A stretch of DNA of 64,000 nt, from positions 2,356,001 to 2,420,000 of the forward strand of contig NZ_FNSV01000005.1 of the NCBI RefSeq assembly GCF_900105905.1, read 5' to 3'. The first letter of the stretch is position 1. Every line of letters begins with the position of its first letter. The translations under genes and the position numbers were made by a program. Origin of the DNA: Rhodococcus koreensis (lineage in GTDB: Bacteria > Actinomycetota > Actinomycetes > Mycobacteriales > Mycobacteriaceae). The notes under the pieces are model-generated. The model worked only from the letters and a program-made list of their open reading frames with translations. It searched no databases and had not been told where the DNA came from. Positions 1 through 7,408 of this stretch are shown one piece after another.

Positions 1-745
1 CGAGTTCCGCGGTGGCACCGCACTGCCGCAACACCCCGAACGTCCACAGGTGAAACGTGTCGATGCCCGCGCCGCGGATCCAGGGCACGTCGGCGACCAC
101 CCGCTCACCGAGAGCGCGCACCGGATTTCCGTCCGGTCGCGTCGCGAGATGATGCCGCAGCACCGCGTCGAAGCGGCCCGGTCGGTATTCCGGCTCCCCG
201 TCGAACCGGACCTGCTCGACGTACGGCGTGAACGTCGCCGATCCGGCGAGGTCGAGTCCGAACAGCCCGCGAAAGTCGTCCCCGGTCAGCCGGTGATACC
301 CACTGTTATGGAAGTACTCGAGCACACCGGACTCGCGGTCGACGAAGTTCGCGACGATCGTGGTCTTGGTGTGGCTCTCGCGGTAGCCGGTGCCTGCCGT
401 GTCCGGGAGCCAGTGCGCATCCACCTCGACGGTCGACAACATCCCGACTGCGAGATTGTCCTCCACATGGTCGAGGACACCGCGCCAGACGTTCATCTCC
501 CCCACGTCGATCCCGTACAGGGCGAACAGATCCTCGGGCTTGAACTTCAGGAACGTCCACTGCGATCCGTCGAACCGGGCGCCGAATGCGCACGCGGCGG
601 CGGGCACCGGATCGAGCCCGAGCGAGTGGAGTACCTCCACCCACAGGTCGAGGTAGCAGTTGGTCTCGGTCCAGGTCCGTTCGTCCGCGTGGATGGGGTG
701 CGGTTCGTAGCCGTCCGGCGAGATGTCGATCAGCCGGGACGTCAC
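1..745 (-). CDS. DUF1839 family protein, C-terminus cut by window edge
   Basis: The frame opens with GTG at 745 and stays open to base 1, giving about 248 residues without a stop, so the 3' end lies outside. The translation begins VTSRLIDISPDGYEPHP and has the CYLDLW and WTFLKFKPEDL stretches that I associate with DUF1839, a family of unknown activity. The GTG overlaps the stop of the upstream ligase gene (GTGA, 742-745), so the two are translationally coupled. From memory, DUF1839 genes recur beside amino acid:carrier protein ligases, so a step on the aminoacylated carrier, such as acyl transfer, is a reasonable guess. The family call rests on recall of the sequence pattern; the reading frame itself is certain. 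Confidence 0.7.
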   Translation of the reverse strand, partial: MTSRLIDISPDGYEPHPIHADERTWTETNCYLDLWVEVLHSLGLDPVPAAACAFGARFDGSQWTFLKFKPEDLFALYGIDVGEMNVWRGVLDHVEDNLAVGMLSTVEVDAHWLPDTAGTGYRESHTKTTIVANFVDRESGVLEYFHNSGYHRLTGDDFRGLFGLDLAGSATFTPYVEQVRFDGEPEYRPGRFDAVLRHHLATRPDGNPVRALGERVVADVPWIRGAGIDTFHLWTFGVLRQCGATAEL

Positions 746-1692
746 AGCGACATCCGGGATTTCACCGCGCTCGGCCAGCGCGACGGGTCCATGCCGTGGG
801 TCCGCAGCATCGCGAGCGCGATGCGTTCCATCCCGAACCCCACACACGCACTATGCGCGACATCGCCGCCCGCGGTCGCGATGTCGAACGTGACACCGAA
901 ATGGTCCTGATGGCAGTTGCACGACACGACGGCGGTCCCGTCGTCGAGATCGCCGTACAGGCGCACCGTCAGCTCGGTCTTGAGGTTCTCGTCGCGCTGG
1001 TTGGCGGCCAGCATGCGTCCGGCCCTGCCGAAGAACGGGTCGTTGGCGATCACCGGTGACGCGTCCAGCCACAGGTCGGACAGCACCTCCAGCCCGCGCT
1101 CGATCCACGAGTCGCGGTGGTCCGCAGCCTGGTCCGCGGTGCCGATCCGCACGAACTCGTGCATCCGGAACGCCTGCATGCGGGCGGGATCGAACGCGGG
1201 CTCGTGCCGGAAGCAGTAGCCGTACACGTCGAGCAGTGCTCCCCCGTCCGGCAGCACTCCCGTGAACATCGGGTACGCGGGATGGCAGGCCGCCGACACC
1301 AGCATGGTGTCGGTCGGCTCGAGCCACCTGTCCCAGCTCTCGCCCTCGGCCCGCGCCGCGAGCAGTTGTGCGTGCTCGGCGTTGGTGCCGGTGAACGTGT
1401 TGACGGCACCGGTCAGATTCGGGAACGACGCGATGTAGTCGGTACGCTCGAAACTGGTGCGCGGGAACACCGGCGGAAACCGGAATCGGGCCGCGGACGC
1501 GCCCGGGCCCGCTGCCCGGACGACCGCGTCGATGCCGTCGACGATGTCCTCGAACAACCCCGACCGTCCGTAGAGGCCGGCGACGGACGTGTCCACCAGG
1601 AGCCCGGCTCCCAGCAGTTCCGCCCGGAACGCGCGGCGGGCGCGCTCGAGTTCGCTCGTCTCTTCCTGCTCCACTGCGATATCCGTGCTCAT
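742..1692 (-). CDS. Amino acid:[carrier protein] ligase (SerRS-like class II)
   Basis: 316 residues. It resembles the catalytic core of atypical archaeal seryl-tRNA synthetase without a tRNA-binding domain, as in Bradyrhizobium Bll0957, which activates glycine or alanine with ATP and loads it on the phosphopantetheine arm of a carrier protein. Class II motif 2 is visible as FRHEPAFDP (161-169) and motif 3 as GFGMERIAL (285-293). C136, E179 and C283 fall where the zinc ligands of this family are expected. ATG at 1692 follows a GGGGGA Shine-Dalgarno and overlaps the stop of the upstream dehydrogenase (ATGA). The carrier protein and its phosphopantetheinyl transferase are in the same operon, which fits this role well. 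Amino-acid specificity cannot be read from sequence. Confidence 0.85.
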   Translation of the reverse strand: MSTDIAVEQEETSELERARRAFRAELLGAGLLVDTSVAGLYGRSGLFEDIVDGIDAVVRAAGPGASAARFRFPPVFPRTSFERTDYIASFPNLTGAVNTFTGTNAEHAQLLAARAEGESWDRWLEPTDTMLVSAACHPAYPMFTGVLPDGGALLDVYGYCFRHEPAFDPARMQAFRMHEFVRIGTADQAADHRDSWIERGLEVLSDLWLDASPVIANDPFFGRAGRMLAANQRDENLKTELTVRLYGDLDDGTAVVSCNCHQDHFGVTFDIATAGGDVAHSACVGFGMERIALAMLRTHGMDPSRWPSAVKSRMSL

Positions 1693-2894
1693 ATCGTCCC
1701 CCGGTATGCGGTGGCCATCTGCGCCGAGTTGGCCATGATTCGATCGTTGTTGACCATCACGGCCGCACCGTGCGCATCACGCAGGTGCCGGCCGAGCGAG
1801 TACTCCGTTTCTTCTCGGTAGCCGGCGATACCACAGATCAGCAGGGCCCTGCCGACGAGGTCGACGGCCAGGGTCGACGCCGTGACCTTGAGGTTGTTCA
1901 TCGCCAGCGAATAGCCGACGCCGCAGGCGACTTCGGCCTCCGGCGAACCGGCCGGAGCAGCGTCGGCGTCGTCGAACCGCCCGGCTGCCGCGAACACGAC
2001 GTCCGCGAACTGCTGATGCACAGCGGCTGCCTCGGCGAGGCGTAGGGCGGCGGGCGACGCCGCGCCCGGCTGCTTACGCGCGGCTACCCGCACGTACCGG
2101 CGCGCCTTCTCCACCGCGGCGTCGGCGATGCCGAGCCACACCGCCGACCACACCGAGTGCGACACCGGGAGCATGGTCGTCGCCGAGATCTCCGAGTAGG
2201 GATCGGCGACGACGAGATCCGGGGTGGTGGTGGCCCGCAGCACGAACCCGGGACTGCAGGTTCCGCGCAGCCCCAGCGTGTTCCAGTCACCGGTGCGCTC
2301 GAGCGTCACGTCGGCACGCCGGCAGATGACGAGCACCTGGTCGCTCGGCGGGCTGTCGGGGGTGCGCCGCGCGGTCGCGAGGATCGCGTCGGCGTACTCG
2401 CCGTACGAGATGACCGGGGCGTTCTTGACCAGCGACACCACGCCACCGGACCGCTCCACCGCGCAGGTGCTGCGGCGGACGTCGCCGCCGATGCCCAGTT
2501 CCGTCGTCGCCGACGCCAGCAGGTACTGACCGGCGACCGCGGCGCGAAGGAAGCCGGCGACGCCATCGCCACCCGGATGTCTTACGAGCGAGAGGATCTG
2601 GGTTTGGTGCATCGCGAAGATCATCGCGGTCGCGGCGCACTGGCGGCCCAGGGTCCGGGCGATCGTGCACAGTTCCCGAAGTGTCGCACCTTCACCACCC
2701 AGTTCCGGAGGGACGGCGCACGAGAGCAGACGCTGGTCCCGGAGCGCATCCACGGCCTCCTGCGGAAAGCGCGCGTCACGATCGACGTCGACGGCCCACC
2801 GCGCGGCCACCTCGGCCACACTCGCGGCCCGCGCCGACGGTCCGGAAACCTGGGCGGACCCGATCCCGGTGTCGCCCGCGAGGGCGATGCTCAT
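1689..2894 (-). CDS. Acyl-CoA dehydrogenase-like flavoprotein
   Basis: 401 residues when started at ATG 2894, which overlaps the carrier-protein stop (ATGA, 2891-2894). A longer open frame upstream is only the shadow of the carrier-protein gene. The order is the acyl-CoA dehydrogenase fold: helical N-domain with PPELGGEGATLREL (78-91), middle beta domain, and helical C-domain with GRHLRDAHGAAVM near residue 380. The segment where a normal enzyme has its catalytic Glu is replaced by YSLGRHLRDA, as in family members acting on carrier-bound or non-standard substrates. In this operon it may oxidise or otherwise act on the amino acid tethered to the carrier protein. That role is inference. Confidence 0.75.
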   Translation of the reverse strand: MSIALAGDTGIGSAQVSGPSARAASVAEVAARWAVDVDRDARFPQEAVDALRDQRLLSCAVPPELGGEGATLRELCTIARTLGRQCAATAMIFAMHQTQILSLVRHPGGDGVAGFLRAAVAGQYLLASATTELGIGGDVRRSTCAVERSGGVVSLVKNAPVISYGEYADAILATARRTPDSPPSDQVLVICRRADVTLERTGDWNTLGLRGTCSPGFVLRATTTPDLVVADPYSEISATTMLPVSHSVWSAVWLGIADAAVEKARRYVRVAARKQPGAASPAALRLAEAAAVHQQFADVVFAAAGRFDDADAAPAGSPEAEVACGVGYSLAMNNLKVTASTLAVDLVGRALLICGIAGYREETEYSLGRHLRDAHGAAVMVNNDRIMANSAQMATAYRGTI

Positions 2895-3133
2895 GCCACG
2901 CCGAGTTCGACGAGCGCGCCCCGGATGGAGTCGACGCTCGCGAACGTGCTCTTGCGCAGCAACTCGTCGGGGAATTCGATGTCGAACGAATCCTCCAGCG
3001 CCAGCATGACGTTGACGCTCGCGTGGGATGTCAGACCGAGTTCGTAGAGATCGGCGCCGACGGCGATGCTCGCGGCGTCGACGGACAGCCGGGCGTGGTC
3101 GCCGAGAACCTTGCGGATGGTGTGCTCGCTCAT
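2891..3133 (-). CDS. Acyl/aminoacyl carrier protein
   Basis: 80 residues, the usual carrier-protein length. The phosphopantetheine attachment serine is S36 in DLYELGLTSHASV, followed by the acidic helix LALEDSFDIEFPDELL that docks partner enzymes. Threonine replaces the usual aspartate just before the serine (LTS instead of DS), as in the stand-alone carriers paired with amino acid:carrier ligases. ATG at 3133 has AAGGAGA nine bases upstream and overlaps the stop of the AcpS-type gene by 4 bases. It is expected to be converted to the holo form by that enzyme and charged by the ligase at 742. Confidence 0.9.
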   Translation of the reverse strand: MSEHTIRKVLGDHARLSVDAASIAVGADLYELGLTSHASVNVMLALEDSFDIEFPDELLRKSTFASVDSIRGALVELGVA

Positions 3134-3567
3134 GGGTGGCGTTCTCCTTCGTGATCGGGGGGCGTGCCCAGCCGGGACGCGGTGACCATCGCGATCGCGA
3201 CGTCGGCCTCGTGCGAGATCGAGACGTCGAACCCACCGAGTCCCTGACGCTCGGCGAGTGCCGATGCGTTGCCGGACAATCGCACTCCGCATCCTCCCCA
3301 GCTCTCGCGCCGGATCTCGATGGACTGCCACGGCAGGGCGACGTCGCCGGGGCGAAGCACCTTGACCACGGCCTCCTTGGCCGCGAATCGGGCGGCCAGC
3401 CGTTGGACCCGCGCAGGTCCTGCGCAGGTTTCCAATTCGTGGGGTGTGAAGATTCTGCTCAGATAGCGGTCGCCGAACCGCTCGACACTGCTTCGCACGT
3501 GCCCGACCGTCATCACGTCGCACCCGATGCGGGACTCGGGGATCGGCGACACCGAACCACCAGACAT
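3130..3567 (-). CDS. AcpS-type 4'-phosphopantetheinyl transferase
   Basis: 145 residues from ATG 3567, chosen because AGGGGG lies directly upstream; an in-frame ATG at 3600 is the alternative. The magnesium/CoA-binding signatures of the family are present: GCDVMTV with D17, FTPHELETC (40-48), and RFAAKEAVVKVL with E65. It transfers phosphopantetheine from CoA to a carrier-protein serine. A dedicated copy next to a dedicated carrier protein suggests the operon does not rely on the housekeeping AcpS. First gene of the operon, with a candidate promoter about 85 bases upstream. Confidence 0.85.
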   Translation of the reverse strand: MSGGSVSPIPESRIGCDVMTVGHVRSSVERFGDRYLSRIFTPHELETCAGPARVQRLAARFAAKEAVVKVLRPGDVALPWQSIEIRRESWGGCGVRLSGNASALAERQGLGGFDVSISHEADVAIAMVTASRLGTPPDHEGERHP

Positions 3568-3649
3568 CGATCCCCCTGCTCCAGTCTTCGACAGTCCCAC
3601 GTTTCGTGCGGGAAGCCACTCTCAGCGACTCTCCAGCAAACCCTTCGAG

Positions 3650-3679
3650 AAGTTACCGTACTTTGCCAAATAAAGACAA
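3650..3679 (-). promoter_or_regulatory. Candidate promoter of the carrier-protein operon
   Basis: On the minus strand TTGTCT (3674-3679) and TAACTT (3650-3655) are 18 bases apart and match a loose sigma-A pattern (TTGnCn / TAnnnT). They sit in a locally AT-rich stretch of the gap between the operon and the next gene (3568-3826). The start codon at 3567 is about 85 bases downstream. Nothing else that I can support was found in that gap. Confidence 0.35.
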
Positions 3680-3826
3680 GAGGTCCTTCGGTGTGGGCAT
3701 AAACATACCCCGAGTCTGTAACGCTGTCTCCTCGAAGCCGATGATGTCCGTGGGTTGTCCGCAATCTCGACGGACGACCGCCCTACCGCCTCGCACGCCT
3801 GTGACCGGCGCCGGACCGACACACCC

Positions 3827-5281
3827 TCAGTACGCGCCTTCCGGTCGCAGCACAGCGCGAACGGTCTTCCAGAGGATCAGCAAATCCAGCGTGAAGCTCC
3901 AGTTCTCGACGTAGTGCAGGTCGGTGCGCACCGACTCCTCCCAGCTGAGGTTGCTCCGGCCACTCACCTGCCACAGTCCGGTGAGTCCCGGTTTGACGAA
4001 CAGACGACGCCGCGCGCCGTCGTCGCCGTAACGCGCTACCTCGCATTCCAACGGCGGCCGCGGACCTACCAGCGACATACTGCCCGACACGACATTGAAC
4101 AACTGTGGCAGTTCGTCGAGCGAGTAGCGGCGAATGAACCTGCCGATCCGGGTGACCCGAGGGTCGTCGTGAATCTTGAACATGACGCCGGCGCCCTCGT
4201 CGAACGCCTCGAGCTCACGGATTCGAGCTTCCGCATCCACCACCATGCTGCGGAACTTGTACATCGTGAACACCTCGCCGTCCCGTCCGACGCGAGTCTG
4301 CTTGAACAACGCCGGACCACGACTGCCGGCGCGGATCGCCCCGCCGATGACGAGAAGAACGGGCGCGATCGCGATGACGATGACGAGAGCGAAGATTCGA
4401 TCGAAGACATTCTTGATCACCCACGCCGGGCCCGAGTATGTCGGCGCACTCAACTGCATCAACGGGACTCCCGCGACGGGGGCGATGTGCAAGCGCGGAC
4501 CGACGACATCCATGAGCACGGGCGCAATCAGCAGATCGGTACCGGTGCCTTCCAGCTCCCAGCTCAACCGCTCGGTGCGAGCGGGGGTCCAGCCGCTCGA
4601 GGGGAGAACCGCGATCGCCTGAAACGAATGGAGCCTGGTGATGCCGACGATGTCCTTCTCCGTGCCGATCACGGGAGTGTCGTCGATGGCGAGCGGAAGC
4701 TGTTCACCCGGTCTCACGTCGGCCAGGCAGATGGCATCCACGCGCCACCCGGCCTGCGAGATGTCCGGCGTGCGCTTGATCAATTCGAGCACTTCGTCGA
4801 CGTCACCGGCGACGAGGACGGATCGCAGATAGCCTCCCGATCTCCGGCGCCTGCGCAGTGCCCGTCTCAGCACGTAGCGTCCGAGCACCGACAGCGCCGC
4901 CGCGAGCGGAAGAGCGCCGAACACCCATGAGTGGCCGTTCGCCGTACCCAGGGCGTACCCGGCGACGGCCATCACCGCGATCACCCACACGTACGCTCGT
5001 CCCACTCTGCGAAACTCCTCGGCTCCGCTGCCGAGAATGCGTGGATCCCACGCATGCGCCAACGCCAGGGACAGCATCGTAAGGACCGGAACCGCGACCG
5101 CGACCGCGAGGCTCCCGGCCCACGTCCAGAGAGGGATTTGGCGGTAGACGACCGTGACGAAGAGGTCGGCAGCGACGACGCTGACCAGATCGCTGCCCAT
5201 CGCGGCCTGAGAGTACGTACGCTCCCAGGACGGCCGCGGCGAGGGGGGTTCGGGTACGGAACGACCGGGAATGGTCGGCAC
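3827..5281 (-). CDS. Polyprenyl glycosylphosphotransferase (EPS priming enzyme)
   Basis: This enzyme starts repeat-unit assembly by moving a sugar-1-phosphate from an NDP-sugar to undecaprenyl phosphate at the membrane. The N-terminal half has several hydrophobic helices and a nucleotide-binding-like segment (RSVLVAGDVDEVLELI). The C-terminal catalytic domain shows a membrane anchor, then FKQTRVGRDGEVFTMYKFRSM, DELPQLFNVVSGSMSLVGPRP and KPGLTGLWQVSGRS, the hallmarks of the WbaP/bacterial sugar transferase family. GTG at 5281 follows AGGGGGG; an ATG at 5380 in the same frame gives a 517-residue form without a visible ribosome site. Whether it transfers glucose-, galactose- or another sugar phosphate cannot be told. 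Confidence 0.9.
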   Translation of the reverse strand: MPTIPGRSVPEPPSPRPSWERTYSQAAMGSDLVSVVAADLFVTVVYRQIPLWTWAGSLAVAVAVPVLTMLSLALAHAWDPRILGSGAEEFRRVGRAYVWVIAVMAVAGYALGTANGHSWVFGALPLAAALSVLGRYVLRRALRRRRRSGGYLRSVLVAGDVDEVLELIKRTPDISQAGWRVDAICLADVRPGEQLPLAIDDTPVIGTEKDIVGITRLHSFQAIAVLPSSGWTPARTERLSWELEGTGTDLLIAPVLMDVVGPRLHIAPVAGVPLMQLSAPTYSGPAWVIKNVFDRIFALVIVIAIAPVLLVIGGAIRAGSRGPALFKQTRVGRDGEVFTMYKFRSMVVDAEARIRELEAFDEGAGVMFKIHDDPRVTRIGRFIRRYSLDELPQLFNVVSGSMSLVGPRPPLECEVARYGDDGARRRLFVKPGLTGLWQVSGRSNLSWEESVRTDLHYVENWSFTLDLLILWKTVRAVLRPEGAY

Positions 5282-5494
5282 CCCCGCCCCCCTACGGCCA
5301 TGTGCGCATTGAGATCTGATGAGTAGTTGGGTTCGCTCGGACACGCTGAGTGCCTCGAAATCGCTTCCACATTCACACATTGATCAAACCCATGCTCGGA
5401 GCCCGCCCGCCACCGCGCCGGTCCGATCACGCCGTGGAGTTGATTACTATCTTCAAAACATACTCCGCGCCTGTTATAGCTGCAATCAAATGCC

Positions 5495-5513
5495 TTCAAT
5501 TATTATAATTGAA
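5495..5513. promoter_or_regulatory. AT-rich perfect palindrome, candidate operator
   Basis: TTCAATTAT-T-ATAATTGAA is a perfect 9-bp inverted repeat with one central base, 18 of 19 positions A/T in a strongly GC-rich region. It lies in the 5282-5549 gap upstream of the sugar-phosphate transferase. A second palindrome, GGCCTTTAAAGGCC (5545-5558), spans the stop of the gene beyond it. Neither is followed by a T run, so an operator or regulator site is more likely than an intrinsic terminator. Confidence 0.4.
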
Positions 5514-5549
5514 CTAAACCGAGCTTTCGGTATGGTTTATGCGCGGCCT

Positions 5550-7394
5550 TTAAAGGCCTACCTCGATGGCTCCGGCCACCAGCAACTTGCCGATCTCCTC
5601 CGCCGAGACCGGGCGGCTGAACAGGAATCCTTGGGCCCGATGACATCCCATTTCCAGAAGTTGCCGGGCCGACTCCACGTTCTCCACGCCTTCCGCCACC
5701 AATTCCAGTCCGAACGACTCGGCGAGGCCGATAATCGACTTCACGATCGCCCGATCCTCCGGATTGGTATCCAGGTTCATCACGAAACCCTTGTCGATTT
5801 TCAACGTCCCCACCGGCAGTGCCTTGAGGTGGCTGAGGGAGCTGTATCCGGTGCCGAAGTCGTCGATCGCGACCTCCACGTCCATCGCATGCAGCCCTTC
5901 GAGCGCTTCACGCGTCCAGGTGAGGTCGCTGAGCACCGCGTTCTCCGTGATCTCCAGGCACAATGCGCCCTTGCGAAGGTCGAACTCCGTCAACGCGTTC
6001 GCGACGACGTCGAGAAAGTCCAGACCGGCCAACTGGCCCGGTGAGACATTGACGCGGAGATCCAGATCCAGCTCAGGCACCTGTGACCGCCAGTCGGCCC
6101 ACTGCCGGCAGGCCTTCCTGATCACCCAGCGTCCGAGTTCGCCCGCCACATTCGTCGCCTCGGCGACGTCGATGAACGACCCTGGCTGCAGCAGCCCGAG
6201 CAACGGATGATTCCACCGCACCAGGGCCTCCACCCCGATGATCCGGCCGGTGCTCAGGTCGACCTCGGGCTGGTACTCGAGAAACAGCGACTCGTCCGCG
6301 ATGGCCGCACGCAGACTGAGCTCGATCATGTTGCGTTTCTCGCTCTCCTCCTGCATCTCGTCCGTGAAGACGCTGATCGCGTTACCGCCCTTGGTCTTCG
6401 CAACCATGACGGCCTGGTCGGCCTGGCTGAGGAGCGAACTCGTGGTGGCCTTACCCGGACGCCCCGCCGCCACGCCGATGCTGACACTGCGGCTGACCAC
6501 CTCGCGGCCGAGCCGCACCCGTTCGGTCACGACGTCGCGGATGTGCTGCGCCCGTCTCTCCGCCTCCTCGAGCCCCACCGACCCTCCGAGCACGAGCACG
6601 AATTCGTCGCCGCCCAGCCTCGAGACGAGGTCGTCGGCCTCGCTGGTCGATCTGAGCCGGTCCGCGATCGTCGAGATGAACCCGTCGCCCGCCCCGTGCC
6701 CGAAGAAGTCGTTGAGGGGTTTCAGGCGGTCCAGGTCCAGGAACAGAATGGCGACCGGCCCGGGTTCGGTCGATGCCAGGCGGGTGTCCAGGTGGTGGTA
6801 GAGGGCGCGCCGGTTGCTGAGTCCGGTGAGGGAATCGTGATCGGCCGAGTAGCGCAATTGCTCCTCTACCACGATGCGGGCCTGGACCTGGGCGAGCAGG
6901 GCGGCGATCGCCTTGAGGACGTCGAGCTCCGGCGGCGTCCAGTCACGGTCGCCGAACTTGATGAATCCGAGCGTGCCCGTCGTCGTCTCGCCGGACAGCA
7001 GCGGAACGGCGGCGAGCGACACCTGCGGCACCCCCGACGCCTCGCGGACCCGCTCGTTGTAATCCGGACCGGACACCTCCGGACGGAAGATGGCGACTTC
7101 CTTCTGGTGCTCGATCTGGGCGAAGGTCGGATCGGCATCCTTGAAGTAGACGACGCCGAGTGGGTCGGGGTCGGGGATGAAGGGCCGAAGAGGATATTCC
7201 GCGACCAGGACCGTCGCCGCGATCTCGTGGTCGGTGAACCGGAGAAAGCTGGTGTCGACCTCGAAGTGTTCCACGAGATCCTGCAGCACGCGGGTGGCCA
7301 CGGCCTTGAACGAGACCGCGTCGACAGGCGTGAGCCGGGACGCCACGGTTGTCACCAGGGTCTCGAGCTTTTCGGTTTGCTTCTCGGTGTTCAC
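5550..7394 (-). CDS. GAF-GGDEF-EAL bifunctional c-di-GMP protein (Rv1354c-like)
   Basis: 614 residues. A GAF-like sensor covers about 25-180, a GGDEF diguanylate cyclase domain about 180-345 with intact GGDEF (261-265), and an EAL phosphodiesterase domain about 355-614 with EALVRW (389-394), EITEN (481-485), DDFGTGYSSL (511-520) and AEGVE (567-571). Both active sites look intact, so it could both make and degrade c-di-GMP. The allosteric I-site (RxxD) is absent: residues 252-255 are EADD. Only 14 bases separate it from the E1/nitroreductase gene upstream, so they are probably co-transcribed. The arrangement matches M. tuberculosis Rv1354c beside Rv1355c. Sitting inside an EPS locus, it likely tunes polysaccharide output. 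Confidence 0.92.
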   Translation of the reverse strand: MNTEKQTEKLETLVTTVASRLTPVDAVSFKAVATRVLQDLVEHFEVDTSFLRFTDHEIAATVLVAEYPLRPFIPDPDPLGVVYFKDADPTFAQIEHQKEVAIFRPEVSGPDYNERVREASGVPQVSLAAVPLLSGETTTGTLGFIKFGDRDWTPPELDVLKAIAALLAQVQARIVVEEQLRYSADHDSLTGLSNRRALYHHLDTRLASTEPGPVAILFLDLDRLKPLNDFFGHGAGDGFISTIADRLRSTSEADDLVSRLGGDEFVLVLGGSVGLEEAERRAQHIRDVVTERVRLGREVVSRSVSIGVAAGRPGKATTSSLLSQADQAVMVAKTKGGNAISVFTDEMQEESEKRNMIELSLRAAIADESLFLEYQPEVDLSTGRIIGVEALVRWNHPLLGLLQPGSFIDVAEATNVAGELGRWVIRKACRQWADWRSQVPELDLDLRVNVSPGQLAGLDFLDVVANALTEFDLRKGALCLEITENAVLSDLTWTREALEGLHAMDVEVAIDDFGTGYSSLSHLKALPVGTLKIDKGFVMNLDTNPEDRAIVKSIIGLAESFGLELVAEGVENVESARQLLEMGCHRAQGFLFSRPVSAEEIGKLLVAGAIEVGL

Positions 7395-7408
7395 GGGCCC
7401 TCCTGTCG

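Noticed and set aside
50..910. Long plus-strand open frame (286 residues) at the window start
   Set aside because: It is antisense to the DUF1839 and ligase genes; its translation is arginine/valine-rich with no recognisable motif, while the minus strand gives known families.
3755..4930. 391-residue plus-strand open frame
   Set aside because: Antisense of the sugar-phosphate transferase; composition is D/R/H-rich without a fold signature.
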